NCBI GenBank assembly: GCA_024642665.1
Contig: JAHEAR010000005.1
Location: 1-48,684, forward strand
DNA length: 48,684 nt
Source: Bacteroidota bacterium
GTDB taxonomy: Bacteria; Bacteroidota; Bacteroidia; Chitinophagales; Saprospiraceae
Reading direction: 5' to 3'
Made by a program: the position numbers and the translations under genes. Under the pieces are notes generated by a model. That model made no database searches. It was not told the origin of the DNA and was given only the letters and a program-made list of their open reading frames with translations. Below, in pieces: positions 18,296-26,174 of the stretch. Within the stretch, counting starts at the first letter, position 1. Every line of letters begins with the position of its first letter.

Positions 18296-19012
18296 CTAGG
18301 TAAAATGCTTCAACATCCTTACCTCTTCTTTGGTCAATGGGCGATACATCCCGCGAGGAAGATTTTTCTTTGTTAATCCCGCATAATACGATCTGTCCAG
18401 TTTAACTACTTCGTAACCAAGGTGCTCAAAGATGCGACGTACAAGCCTGTTTCGACCGGAATGAACTTCAATCGATAATTCTTTTCTACTCTTGCTATCC
18501 ACAAAATGTAAACTATCCGGTTTGATATCACCATCCTCTAAGGTGATACCATTTCGAATTTCATCAAGATGATTGAGCGTAAGATTCTTATCCAGCGTCA
18601 CCAGATAAACTTTCGGAACATTATAGCTTGGATGAGAAAGTTTCCTCGTCAGGTCACCATCATTAGTGAGTAATATTAATCCTGACGTATTGCGGTCTAA
18701 TCTACCGACCGGATAGATGCGCTCGGGTATTTTTTCAGCCATGATATCAATCACAGTTCTTCGACCTCGTTCATCATTAGAAGTGCTTAAGACATTTCTG
18801 GGTTTATTCAGTAAGAAGTATACCATTTTGGTGACACGGGAGATGATTTTTCCTTTAAAGGCTACCACATCTGCTTCCTTTACCTTATAGCCCATTTCCT
18901 GCACGACCACACCATTGACGGTCACGTTACCTTGCTGAATAAGTGTATCTGCTGCACGTCGGCTGGCGATCCCACTATGGGCCAGATATTTATTTAACCG
19001 CATTTCCTCCAT
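18296..19012 (-). CDS. rRNA pseudouridine synthase (RsuA/RluB family)
   Basis: 238 residues. An N-terminal S4 RNA-binding domain (MRLNKYLAHSGIASRRAADTLIQQG) is followed by an RsuA/RluB/RluE-type catalytic domain (VYFLLNKPRNVLST, then YPVGRLDRNTSGLILLTNDGDL, where the Asp of GRLD is the catalytic residue, then the VHSGRNRLVRRIFEHLGYEV motif). The EVH...RNRLVRRIFE arrangement suggests an RluB-like 23S rRNA enzyme, but RsuA specificity cannot be excluded. ATG at 19012 or 19003. It follows dnaB by 24 bases on the same strand and probably shares its promoter. Confidence 0.9.
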   Translation of the reverse strand: MEEMRLNKYLAHSGIASRRAADTLIQQGNVTVNGVVVQEMGYKVKEADVVAFKGKIISRVTKMVYFLLNKPRNVLSTSNDERGRRTVIDIMAEKIPERIYPVGRLDRNTSGLILLTNDGDLTRKLSHPSYNVPKVYLVTLDKNLTLNHLDEIRNGITLEDGDIKPDSLHFVDSKSRKELSIEVHSGRNRLVRRIFEHLGYEVVKLDRSYYAGLTKKNLPRGMYRPLTKEEVRMLKHFT

Positions 19013-19036
19013 CACCTATTCAATTTTCCTAATAGC

Positions 19037-20560
19037 TTAAAATGGAATGGTCTCGTCATCTTCATTTAGCCTTGAAGGACGTGTAATCATCGTGTTATAA
19101 TTATCCCCACCGGTAGCTCCTGCAGTCATATCGCCTAAGAAATCATCCGGATCCGTAAACTTAGCATACTGGGCAATAAACTTCAGATTGACAGTGCCGA
19201 GGGCACCATTTCTGTGTTTTGAAATTAATATTTCAGCCTGATCTTTTGAAATTGTAGGATCAGATTCCATTTCGTAGTAATCCGGACGATAGATGAACGT
19301 AACGATATCCGCATCTTGCTCAATAGCGCCTGAATCACGAAGGTCAGAAAGCTGAGGACGCTTGTTGCCCCCACGTGTTTCTACCGCACGACTCAACTGG
19401 GATAGTGCGATGACCGGAACATTAAGTTCTTTCGCCATGGTTTTTAGCGCCCTGGAGATAGCACTGATTTCCTGTTCACGCGTACCACCTCGTTTATTGT
19501 CAGGACCTGCTGACATCAACTGCAGGTAATCGATGACCACCAGTTCAATATCATGATGCATTTTTAGACGACGGCATTTTGCGCGCAATTCGAAAATATT
19601 GATCGCCGGCGTATCATCAATAAAAATTGGTACTTCACTAAATCGCTCGACCGAACTGTTGAGTTGTTGCCACTCAAAATCCTCCATTTGCGCATTCCTC
19701 AATTTCGAACCGGGTATCTCCGCTACCATTGACATCAAACGATGGGTGAGCTGAAGTGCTGACATCTCCAGAGAGAAAAAAGCTACGGGTCGTTTGTAAT
19801 CAAAAGCAGCATTTTTAGCCAGGGCCAGACAAAATGCTGTTTTACCCATACCGGGACGGGCAGCCACGATGACCAGGTCAGACTTTTGCCATCCGTTGGT
19901 GATTTTATCAAGTTCTGCAAAACCGGTGGGGACACCGGTCATACCAATTTCTTTCTTGGACAGGGACTCCAGGTCTTTTTGCGCCTTTACGGCCAAATCC
20001 CCAAGTTTGGAATAGCTCCTGTTCAGGTTTTTCTGGGTGATGTCAAAAAGATTCGACTCTGCTTCATCCAACATCTGAAAGACATCTTTGGTGTCTTCAA
20101 AGGCGTCAGATATAGTACCTGTACTGATTCGAATCAGTTCTCGCTGAATGTGCTTTTGTGCAATTATTCTTGAGTGAAATTCAAGGTTAGCGGCACTGGC
20201 CACCTTATTCGTAAGTTCTACCAAATATCCTACTCCGCCAATCATCTCCAGACTGCCTGCTTTCTTAAGTACTTCATGCACCGTCAGAATGTCTACCGGC
20301 TGCGAACGCTCAAAAAGATGCATCATGGCCTCATAGATCACACCATGTTGTTTTTTGTAAAAACTATCCGGTGCCAGAATATCCAACACTACCGCCATGG
20401 CATCTTTGTCAAGCATTAATGCCCCCAGGACTACTTCTTCAATTTGAGTAGCCTGCGGTTGAATTTTACCATACACCAGATTGTTCAGATCGTTGTCAGA
20501 ACGGATGGGTTTGAGTCTGCTACCGGAGTTTTGGGGGTTATATTGATTTGGCTCAGCCAT
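19037..20560 (-). CDS. dnaB: Replicative DNA helicase DnaB
   Basis: A 507-residue DnaB. The N-terminal collar domain (EEVVLGALMLDKDAM ... ILAPDSFYKKQHGVIYEAM) is followed by the RecA-like motor: Walker A ARPGMGKTA at 234-242, Walker B ELVVIDYLQLM, and SQLSRAVETRGGNKRPQLSDLRDSGAIEQDAD with the arginine-finger region. Hexameric helicase at the replication fork. Length and motifs are normal, with no intein. ATG start at 20560. A TAnnTTTG box lies 66 bp upstream, and the pseudouridine synthase gene follows. Confidence 0.97.
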   Translation of the reverse strand: MAEPNQYNPQNSGSRLKPIRSDNDLNNLVYGKIQPQATQIEEVVLGALMLDKDAMAVVLDILAPDSFYKKQHGVIYEAMMHLFERSQPVDILTVHEVLKKAGSLEMIGGVGYLVELTNKVASAANLEFHSRIIAQKHIQRELIRISTGTISDAFEDTKDVFQMLDEAESNLFDITQKNLNRSYSKLGDLAVKAQKDLESLSKKEIGMTGVPTGFAELDKITNGWQKSDLVIVAARPGMGKTAFCLALAKNAAFDYKRPVAFFSLEMSALQLTHRLMSMVAEIPGSKLRNAQMEDFEWQQLNSSVERFSEVPIFIDDTPAINIFELRAKCRRLKMHHDIELVVIDYLQLMSAGPDNKRGGTREQEISAISRALKTMAKELNVPVIALSQLSRAVETRGGNKRPQLSDLRDSGAIEQDADIVTFIYRPDYYEMESDPTISKDQAEILISKHRNGALGTVNLKFIAQYAKFTDPDDFLGDMTAGATGGDNYNTMITRPSRLNEDDETIPF

Positions 20561-20991
20561 TTAATTAAGTGAAAAGTGATGAATTAAAATTGAAACGTGC
20601 CTTTAAGTTTGTCTTGAAAGGGGAACAAAGCTAAATCAGGATCAGTTGAAATCCTAATGGGATCCTTCCTTACGCTATAACCAATGTTGACAAACACCCT
20701 GAAAAATGTGGAAAATAATGTTAGAAAATAAGTTGCCCACATTAATTTCTCCAATCTACACATTAAACAACTTAATCATGTAAAAAAGTGCCTTTTGAGA
20801 TCAAAAAATTGAAGAATTGAGTCCCTAAAGAGTAGTCGTTTAAATAGAGGCGGGGAAGCCTTGAGGGACAATAAAGATACATGATAATAAAATCAATATG
20901 TAATGTATTCTCTTCGGGCAAATGGGATAAATCACAGATAGGTCATTTCCGGCGCTGGTGTGTGAGAAAATAACAGCCTATTTCCCCCAAA
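20561..20991. other. Gene-free gap upstream of dnaB
   Basis: 431 bases, AT-rich, with no convincing reading frame. It begins with an AAGTGAAAAGTGA motif (20568-20580) like the first block of the composite repeats, and contains a minus-strand TAGCTTTG box at 20633-20626 that may drive dnaB. A few sequences loosely like DnaA boxes near 20700-20765 are too weak to call an origin. It also holds the 3' flank of the GT4 gene. Confidence 0.6.
20626..20633 (-). promoter_or_regulatory. Candidate -7 box of dnaB
   Basis: TAGCTTTG on the minus strand, matching TAnnTTTG, about 65 bases before the dnaB ATG. The -33 TTG is not clear. Confidence 0.45.
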
Positions 20992-22119
20992 TTATTTTTT
21001 TCCAAATCGCTCTAAAACAGCATAGGTTTCTGCAGCAGCTTTATCCCATGAAAAATCCTTTGTGCGAACATGTCCAAGGGTAATCAGCTCATTTTTCAAA
21101 TGCGAATCATTGCAAATGCGGATCATTTGTTGGGCCAATTCATCGGATCGATGCGGGTCAAAAAGCAATGCAGCATTTCCGGCGACTTCGGGAAGTGATG
21201 AAACATTGCTGCAGATGACCGCAACCCCGCAAGCCATAGCCTCCAATAGGGGAAGACCAAATCCTTCATAAAGCGAAGGGTAAACCATAGCTTCTGCACT
21301 ACCCACTAAAGCAACGGCTTCTGCGGTGGCTACATACCCCGGAAGTTTGATATCCTGCTTCCATGGACTTTGGGTAATAGCATTCGTCACCTCTTCTGTT
21401 TGCCAGGCAGTTCGACCTGCAATCACTAACTGAACATCGGTTTTCCGTTCAGCTTTAAACTGATTAAAACCATTTATCAGGGTAAGGATATTTTTTCGTG
21501 GATGAATAGCGCCCAGATAAAGCAGATATGGTTTTCCACTGGTATATTTCAATCGGGTTTCTCTTTTTTTTTCATCGCTTATCGGTTGATAAGAATTCGT
21601 GATGCCATTATATACTACTGAAATTTTATCCGGACGAATGTTGTACCCGGATACAATTTCCGATTTTGAAAATTCAGATACTGTGATGATATGATCTGTA
21701 TACGCCATATAGCGAGGTATCCATTTTTTATAAAATGCACTCATATGCGATGGCAGAAATTCAGGATATCGGAGGTAAGCGACATCATGAAACATGGACA
21801 CTTTAGGAATGCTCATGCCCAGTGGAATAAATCCATCGGTACTCAAAAAGACATCCGCCTTTCGCTTTTGAACATGCTTTCGAACAGAATAGTCCAACCA
21901 AAATCTGGTCAGGAAGGGTAAGCGCGTGACAGGTGGCAGCGCAAATCCTTTGACATTAGGCCCATGGATGAAACGCTGATCAAATTTGCGATCAAAGTAA
22001 TAGTCTAATTGGTCTTCGACGTGTGCATGGGCTATTCGGCGCATCACTTCATCTGTGACAATGCCTACGCCTTCGAGCCGATCTGCTAATAAATGCCTGG
22101 TATTGACAGCAATCCTCAT
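20992..22119 (-). CDS. Family 4 glycosyltransferase
   Basis: A 375-residue GT-B glycosyltransferase with the GT4 C-terminal domain: KPYLLYLGAIHPRKNILTLINGF (donor-domain entry), LVIAGRTAW, KLPGYVATAEAVALVGSAEAMVYPSLYEGFGLPLLEAMACGVAVICSN, where EGFGLPLLE is the conserved E-x7-E nucleotide-sugar motif, and a C-terminal FSWDKAAAETYAVL. The N-terminal part (MRIAVNTRHLLADRLEGVG) resembles mannosyl/glycosyltransferases of lipopolysaccharide or capsule synthesis. ATG at 22119. It stands alone, flanked by gaps, and is divergent from nadB. Donor and acceptor unknown. Confidence 0.88.
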   Translation of the reverse strand: MRIAVNTRHLLADRLEGVGIVTDEVMRRIAHAHVEDQLDYYFDRKFDQRFIHGPNVKGFALPPVTRLPFLTRFWLDYSVRKHVQKRKADVFLSTDGFIPLGMSIPKVSMFHDVAYLRYPEFLPSHMSAFYKKWIPRYMAYTDHIITVSEFSKSEIVSGYNIRPDKISVVYNGITNSYQPISDEKKRETRLKYTSGKPYLLYLGAIHPRKNILTLINGFNQFKAERKTDVQLVIAGRTAWQTEEVTNAITQSPWKQDIKLPGYVATAEAVALVGSAEAMVYPSLYEGFGLPLLEAMACGVAVICSNVSSLPEVAGNAALLFDPHRSDELAQQMIRICNDSHLKNELITLGHVRTKDFSWDKAAAETYAVLERFGKK

Positions 22120-22157
22120 CTCTTCCCTTTAGTGAGCTGCAAAATAAATGAAATGAT

Positions 22158-22203
22158 TGGAAAGGGGTTAAGGAGGTAAAAGGTTAAGGGGTTAAAAGGT
22201 TAT
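22158..22203 (+). repeat. GGTTA-type repeat block
   Basis: Successive GGTTAAGG, GGTAAAAGG, TTAAGGGGTTAAAAGGTTAT units in the nadB-GT4 gap, matching the block at 13470 and at 39644-39880. An ATTCGTAATT motif follows at 22225-22234, then the heptad array. Confidence 0.65.
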
Positions 22204-22237
22204 ATGGGAATTGGAATTTTCATGATTCGTAATTTTT

Positions 22238-22342
22238 GCTTCTTGCTTCCTGCTTCCTGCTTCTTGCTTCCTGCTTCTTGCTTCCTGCTTCTTGCTTCCT
22301 GCTTCCTGCTTCCTGCTTCTTGCCCTTCGCCCTTCGCCCCCG
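22238..22342 (+). repeat. Heptad array, (GCTTCCT/GCTTCTT)n
   Basis: Fifteen 7-base units: twelve of GCTTCYT (the sixth base alternates C and T irregularly), then GCCCTTC twice and GCCCCCG. The minus strand reads as an Arg-Lys-Gln-Glu-Ala repeat that should not be taken as protein. Part of the GCYYYNN family. A duplicated ATTCGTAATTCGTAAT motif follows at about 22364-22380. Confidence 0.9.
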
Positions 22343-22394
22343 ACCCCTAAAGGGGAGAACAGTAATTCGTAATTCGTAATTTTTTTTACCCTGC

Positions 22395-22422
22395 GCACTG
22401 TGCCCTCTGCTCTTCGCCCTAT
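22395..22422 (+). repeat. Short heptad array running into the nadB promoter region
   Basis: Units GCACTGT, GCCCTCT, GCTCTTC, GCCCTAT; the last one leads into TATCTTTA, one mismatch from TAnnTTTG, about 22 bases before the nadB ATG at 22449. Confidence 0.65.
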
Positions 22423-22448
22423 CTTTATTCCATTAAAATCCAGAACAA

Positions 22449-24059
22449 ATGGGTGAAATAATAAAGACGGATGTGCTGGTCATTGGTTCCGGCGTAGCAG
22501 GGATGACATGTGCCATCAAAATAGCAGAAGCAAGACCAGATTTGAAAGTCACGGTGATCTCCAAGACCATGAAGGAAGAGAGTAATACAAAGTATGCTCA
22601 GGGAGGGGTCGCAGCCGTATGGAATGAAGAAACAGATACCAAAGAAAAACACATCGCCGACACCCTTGATGCTGGTGATGGCTTATGCGATGAGGATGTC
22701 GTTCGGATGGTCGTCAATGAAGGCCCAATTCGAGTAAAAGAATTGATTTCCTGGGGCGCCCGATTTGATAAAGAGCATGATGGTGATTATGATCTGGGAA
22801 GAGAAGGAGGGCATAGTGAAAACAGGATATTGCACTACAAAGATATTACCGGTTGGGAAATACAGCGCACGATCATTGAAAAGGCAACGCTGCTGCCCAA
22901 TATTCATGTATTGGAAAATCTGTTTGCGATCGATCTGCTCACCCAACATCATTTGGGATATAACATTACCCGGTTAACCCCCGGTATTGAATGCTATGGT
23001 GTGTATGCGCTGGATAAAAACAATTTGAATGTCGAAACGCATCTTGCACGGATAACTATTCTTGCGACAGGCGGCGCCGGACAAATTTATCGCGCGACAA
23101 CTAACCCAACCATCGCGACAGGTGATGGCATCGCCATGATGTATCGTGCCAAAGGTCGCTTGAATAATATGGAGTTTGTTCAGTTTCATCCAACGTCCCT
23201 TTACAATCCCGCAGTGGAACGACAGGCATTTCTTGTTTCAGAAGCCGTACGAGGTTTTGGGGCCATCCTCAAAACGAAAGGTGGGGAAACTTTTATGGAA
23301 AAATATGACAAACGAAAAAGTTTAGCGCCAAGAGATATTGTTGCTCGTGCCATAGACAATGAGATGAAGATTCGCGGTGATGAGTATGTCTATTTGGATT
23401 GTCGTCATTTGGAAATTGAAGCTTTCAAAAATCATTTTCCTACTATTTATGAGAAATGTAAGCATGACGGATATGATGCCGCAAATGATATGATACCCGT
23501 TGTGCCGGCCTGCCATTTTTTCTGTGGAGGCATACTGGTAGATAAAGTTGGTAAGACATCCATCAATCAACTTTATGCTGCAGGGGAATGCACTGCTTCC
23601 GGATTGCATGGGGCTAATCGACTGGCCTCTAATTCACTTTTGGAAGGGTTGGTCTATGGACACAACATCGCAGAAGATGTCGTTGGGTGTATAGATCAAT
23701 ATCAATTCAAAGCAGAGATTCCGGATTGGAATGCCACGGGGACAACCACCCCAAAAGAAATGGTTCTCATTACACAGAGTTGGAAAGAATTGAAAGATAT
23801 TATGACAAGCTATGTGGGTATCGTGCGATCAAATGTGCGTATTGGAAGGGCACTTGATCGATTGAGACTATTATATCAGGAAACGGAACTGTTGTACAAT
23901 GCTTCAGCACTATCACCTCAATTATGTGAATTGCGCAACCTGATCACCATTGCGTATTTAGTCACCAGATCAGCTTCTATGCGACATGAGAGTCGGGGTC
24001 TTCATTACACCACAGATTTTCCCATGTTGTTGGATCATCTCGAAGAAACATTGATGTAA
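22449..24059 (+). CDS. nadB: L-aspartate oxidase
   Basis: 536 residues of the succinate dehydrogenase/fumarate reductase flavoprotein family with NadB features: FAD-binding GSGVAGM at 13-19, SNTKYAQGGVAAVW (the NadB-type flavin loop), GREGGHSENRILHYKDITGWEI, GATGGAGQIYRATTNP, MEFVQFHPTSL, and the C-terminal AAGECTASGLHGANRLASNSLLEGLVYG with the RHESRGLHYTTDFP tail. It oxidises L-aspartate to iminoaspartate, the first step of de novo NAD synthesis. nadA and nadC are not in the window. ATG at 22449; converges with the M28 peptidase gene 13 bases away, with no clear terminator between. Confidence 0.93.
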   Translation: MGEIIKTDVLVIGSGVAGMTCAIKIAEARPDLKVTVISKTMKEESNTKYAQGGVAAVWNEETDTKEKHIADTLDAGDGLCDEDVVRMVVNEGPIRVKELISWGARFDKEHDGDYDLGREGGHSENRILHYKDITGWEIQRTIIEKATLLPNIHVLENLFAIDLLTQHHLGYNITRLTPGIECYGVYALDKNNLNVETHLARITILATGGAGQIYRATTNPTIATGDGIAMMYRAKGRLNNMEFVQFHPTSLYNPAVERQAFLVSEAVRGFGAILKTKGGETFMEKYDKRKSLAPRDIVARAIDNEMKIRGDEYVYLDCRHLEIEAFKNHFPTIYEKCKHDGYDAANDMIPVVPACHFFCGGILVDKVGKTSINQLYAAGECTASGLHGANRLASNSLLEGLVYGHNIAEDVVGCIDQYQFKAEIPDWNATGTTTPKEMVLITQSWKELKDIMTSYVGIVRSNVRIGRALDRLRLLYQETELLYNASALSPQLCELRNLITIAYLVTRSASMRHESRGLHYTTDFPMLLDHLEETLM

Positions 24060-24072
24060 AAAGAAAAATAGT

Positions 24073-25650
24073 TTAGCTTTTATCAGATGTTGAGACATCG
24101 ACTTTAATTCTATCATTTCGATTAGCAAGTTCCCAGGCGGTGTGAAATGCCAGTTGCGCTATGAGGGCGGCTCTGTCGTACATGATTTTATCCGGTGTAT
24201 CGGTAGGTCGGTGATAATCAGGATGCGTACCGGCGAAAAAGAAAATAGCAGGAATGCCCTTCTTCGCAAAATTGTAATGATCTGATCGGTAGTAATACCG
24301 ATTGGGATCATCTTCTGCATTGTATGTGTAATCGAGATTTATTTTCGTATACAGATTGTTGACAGACTCATTGATTTCATGTAGTTCAGTACTTAAGCGG
24401 TTGGATCCTATCACATACACATAATTTGTGTCGGTATGTAATTTGTCCATCCGTCCGATCATGTCTATATTGACATCTGCAACAGTGTTTTCTAATGGGA
24501 AAATCGGATGCTCTGCATAGTATTGTGAGCCTAACAAACCTTTTTCTTCTCCGGTCAGCAGTAGGCATAAAACACTTCGCCTCGGGCCCTTGCCCTCTTT
24601 TTTAGCAATGGCAAAAGCCTGAGCTATTTCAAGGACACCGCTTGTGCCGGAAGCATTATCATCTGCACCATTGTAAATATCATCTCCTCGTTTTCCGAGA
24701 TGATCAAAATGAGCGGATACAATGACAACTTCCTTTTTAAGATCAGGGTCTGTTCCCTCAATATATCCAAGCACATTTACACTTGGTGTTGATTTGATTT
24801 CATGGCGAGCGATCAGCTCAAGATCAACCGGGATGGTCGTATGATGTGCCTTTCCTGTTTTTGTGATTTTATCGCGAAGCTTGATGATCTTTTTTACTTT
24901 TTTCCCCGCTATTTGCTGACCGATAGTAGCAGTGACTATTACATGAGGGATGTATTCATTGAGTTGATCGGGCGAGCCCATCTGGACAGAACCATTCAAC
25001 AAATTTCTTCTGGCAAACGAAGCCATGGCCCGAAACCGTTCTTCTATAATCCATATGGAAGCAGCTCCGGCATCTTTTGCTGCCTTTACTTTTAACGAAG
25101 GATCACTGGACCATGCAGAAGGCTCTACTGATTTAGAAATACGATATCTTTCATATTCATCTCTGGGCTCTCCGCCGTAGACCAACAGATTTTTTCCGCG
25201 AACATCCACACCCTTATAATCTGAGTAAGCAGGATCATCAATGCCATATCCTAGAAAAACCATCGATGAGATATCAATCGGTTTATCAGTTATTGGAAAG
25301 TTCTGCGGAATAGCAAAAAACTCACTTAAATGTTCTGACGACTGACCTGATATAGATAAGGCAATTGTATCCCACTTAAAAACAGTAAAATCCACATTCT
25401 GATAATAGGTGCCGGTTGATTGTAAAGGCGGAATACCATAGGAAGCAAATTGATCAGCGATGTATGTAGCCGCTTTTGTATTGCCTTCCGTTCCCGTTTC
25501 TCTACCTTCATAGGCATCAGAGGCAAGGGTGTATACATGTTCTTTTAGCGTAGCACCATCAATCGTTTTGGCGAGCGCAGCGCTTATGGAAGATTCCTGA
25601 GCTACGATTGAGGTAGTACAAAAAGCAAAAAAGAGGATTAGTTTTTTCAT
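24073..25650 (-). CDS. Secreted M28 family metallopeptidase
   Basis: 525 residues. Signal peptide KKLILFFAFCTTSIVAQ. A PA-like insert (about 130-260) and a zinc aminopeptidase domain: VSAHFDHLG (first His ligand, about 312), NGADDNASG (bridging Asp, about 328), LTGEEKGLLGSQYY (catalytic and ligand Glu, about 365), NIDMIGRMD (Asp ligand) and YYRSDHYNFAKKGIPAIFFFAG (last His). All metal ligands are present. It should trim N-terminal residues from peptides in the periplasm or outside the cell. No T9SS domain is visible. ATG at 25650. Confidence 0.9.
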   Translation of the reverse strand: MKKLILFFAFCTTSIVAQESSISAALAKTIDGATLKEHVYTLASDAYEGRETGTEGNTKAATYIADQFASYGIPPLQSTGTYYQNVDFTVFKWDTIALSISGQSSEHLSEFFAIPQNFPITDKPIDISSMVFLGYGIDDPAYSDYKGVDVRGKNLLVYGGEPRDEYERYRISKSVEPSAWSSDPSLKVKAAKDAGAASIWIIEERFRAMASFARRNLLNGSVQMGSPDQLNEYIPHVIVTATIGQQIAGKKVKKIIKLRDKITKTGKAHHTTIPVDLELIARHEIKSTPSVNVLGYIEGTDPDLKKEVVIVSAHFDHLGKRGDDIYNGADDNASGTSGVLEIAQAFAIAKKEGKGPRRSVLCLLLTGEEKGLLGSQYYAEHPIFPLENTVADVNIDMIGRMDKLHTDTNYVYVIGSNRLSTELHEINESVNNLYTKINLDYTYNAEDDPNRYYYRSDHYNFAKKGIPAIFFFAGTHPDYHRPTDTPDKIMYDRAALIAQLAFHTAWELANRNDRIKVDVSTSDKS

Positions 25651-25716
25651 GCTTCAATACTACATTTATAAACTGAAATCAGAAGAATTCAAAGATGAAA
25701 TGCTCCTGGGACTAGA

Positions 25717-26169
25717 TTAATGACATTTGATCTTATCTACTCGTCTTTGATGCCTTCCCCCTTCAAACGGAGTTTCCAGAAAAGTTTGCACCATGGACAT
25801 CGCTTCCGCTTCAGAGACGTAGCGGGCAGGGATGGAAAGGATGTTAGCATCATTATGCTGGCGGGCCAGTGAGGCCAGTTCATTGTTCCAGCATAAAGCA
25901 GCCCGGATACCCTGATGTTTATTGGCCGTCATAGCAGCACCATTGCCTGATCCACAAAGTATAATTCCCAATATCGCATCACCGTTTTCTACCGCTGTTG
26001 CCACCGGGTGTACATGATCCGGATAGTCCGTAGAAGCATCACTATCCGGTCCGGCGTCAATGACGTTATATCCGTTTCGATTGAGCCAATGGATGATGGA
26101 AGTTTTATAATCAAAACCTGCATGATCAGCGCCTATGGCAATTGTGTTTCCTTGTGAGTTGTCTTCCAT
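25717..26169 (-). CDS. rpiB: Ribose-5-phosphate isomerase B
   Basis: 150 residues of the RpiB/LacAB fold: IAIGADHAGFDYKTSI with Asp15 and His16 of the substrate pocket, the central ILCGSGNGAAMTANK loop with Cys72 as catalytic base, and HNDANILSIPARYVS. It interconverts ribose-5-phosphate and ribulose-5-phosphate in the pentose phosphate pathway. Length is normal. The ATG at 26169 is 5 bases after the DUF2723 gene stop, so the two are co-transcribed. Confidence 0.94.
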   Translation of the reverse strand: MEDNSQGNTIAIGADHAGFDYKTSIIHWLNRNGYNVIDAGPDSDASTDYPDHVHPVATAVENGDAILGIILCGSGNGAAMTANKHQGIRAALCWNNELASLARQHNDANILSIPARYVSEAEAMSMVQTFLETPFEGGRHQRRVDKIKCH

Positions 26170-26174
26170 ATGCT

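Noticed and set aside
20690-20770. DnaA-box-like motifs (e.g. TTTTCCACA on the minus strand) as a replication origin
   Set aside because: Only one motif is close to the TTATNCACA consensus, the others have two or more mismatches, and the neighbours (dnaB, GT4) are not typical origin flanks.
22192-22398. A 68-codon minus-strand frame rich in Arg-Lys-Gln-Glu-Ala
   Set aside because: It is simply the translation of the GCTTCYT heptad array; composition is periodic, with no start context and no conservation of unit sequence at other loci.
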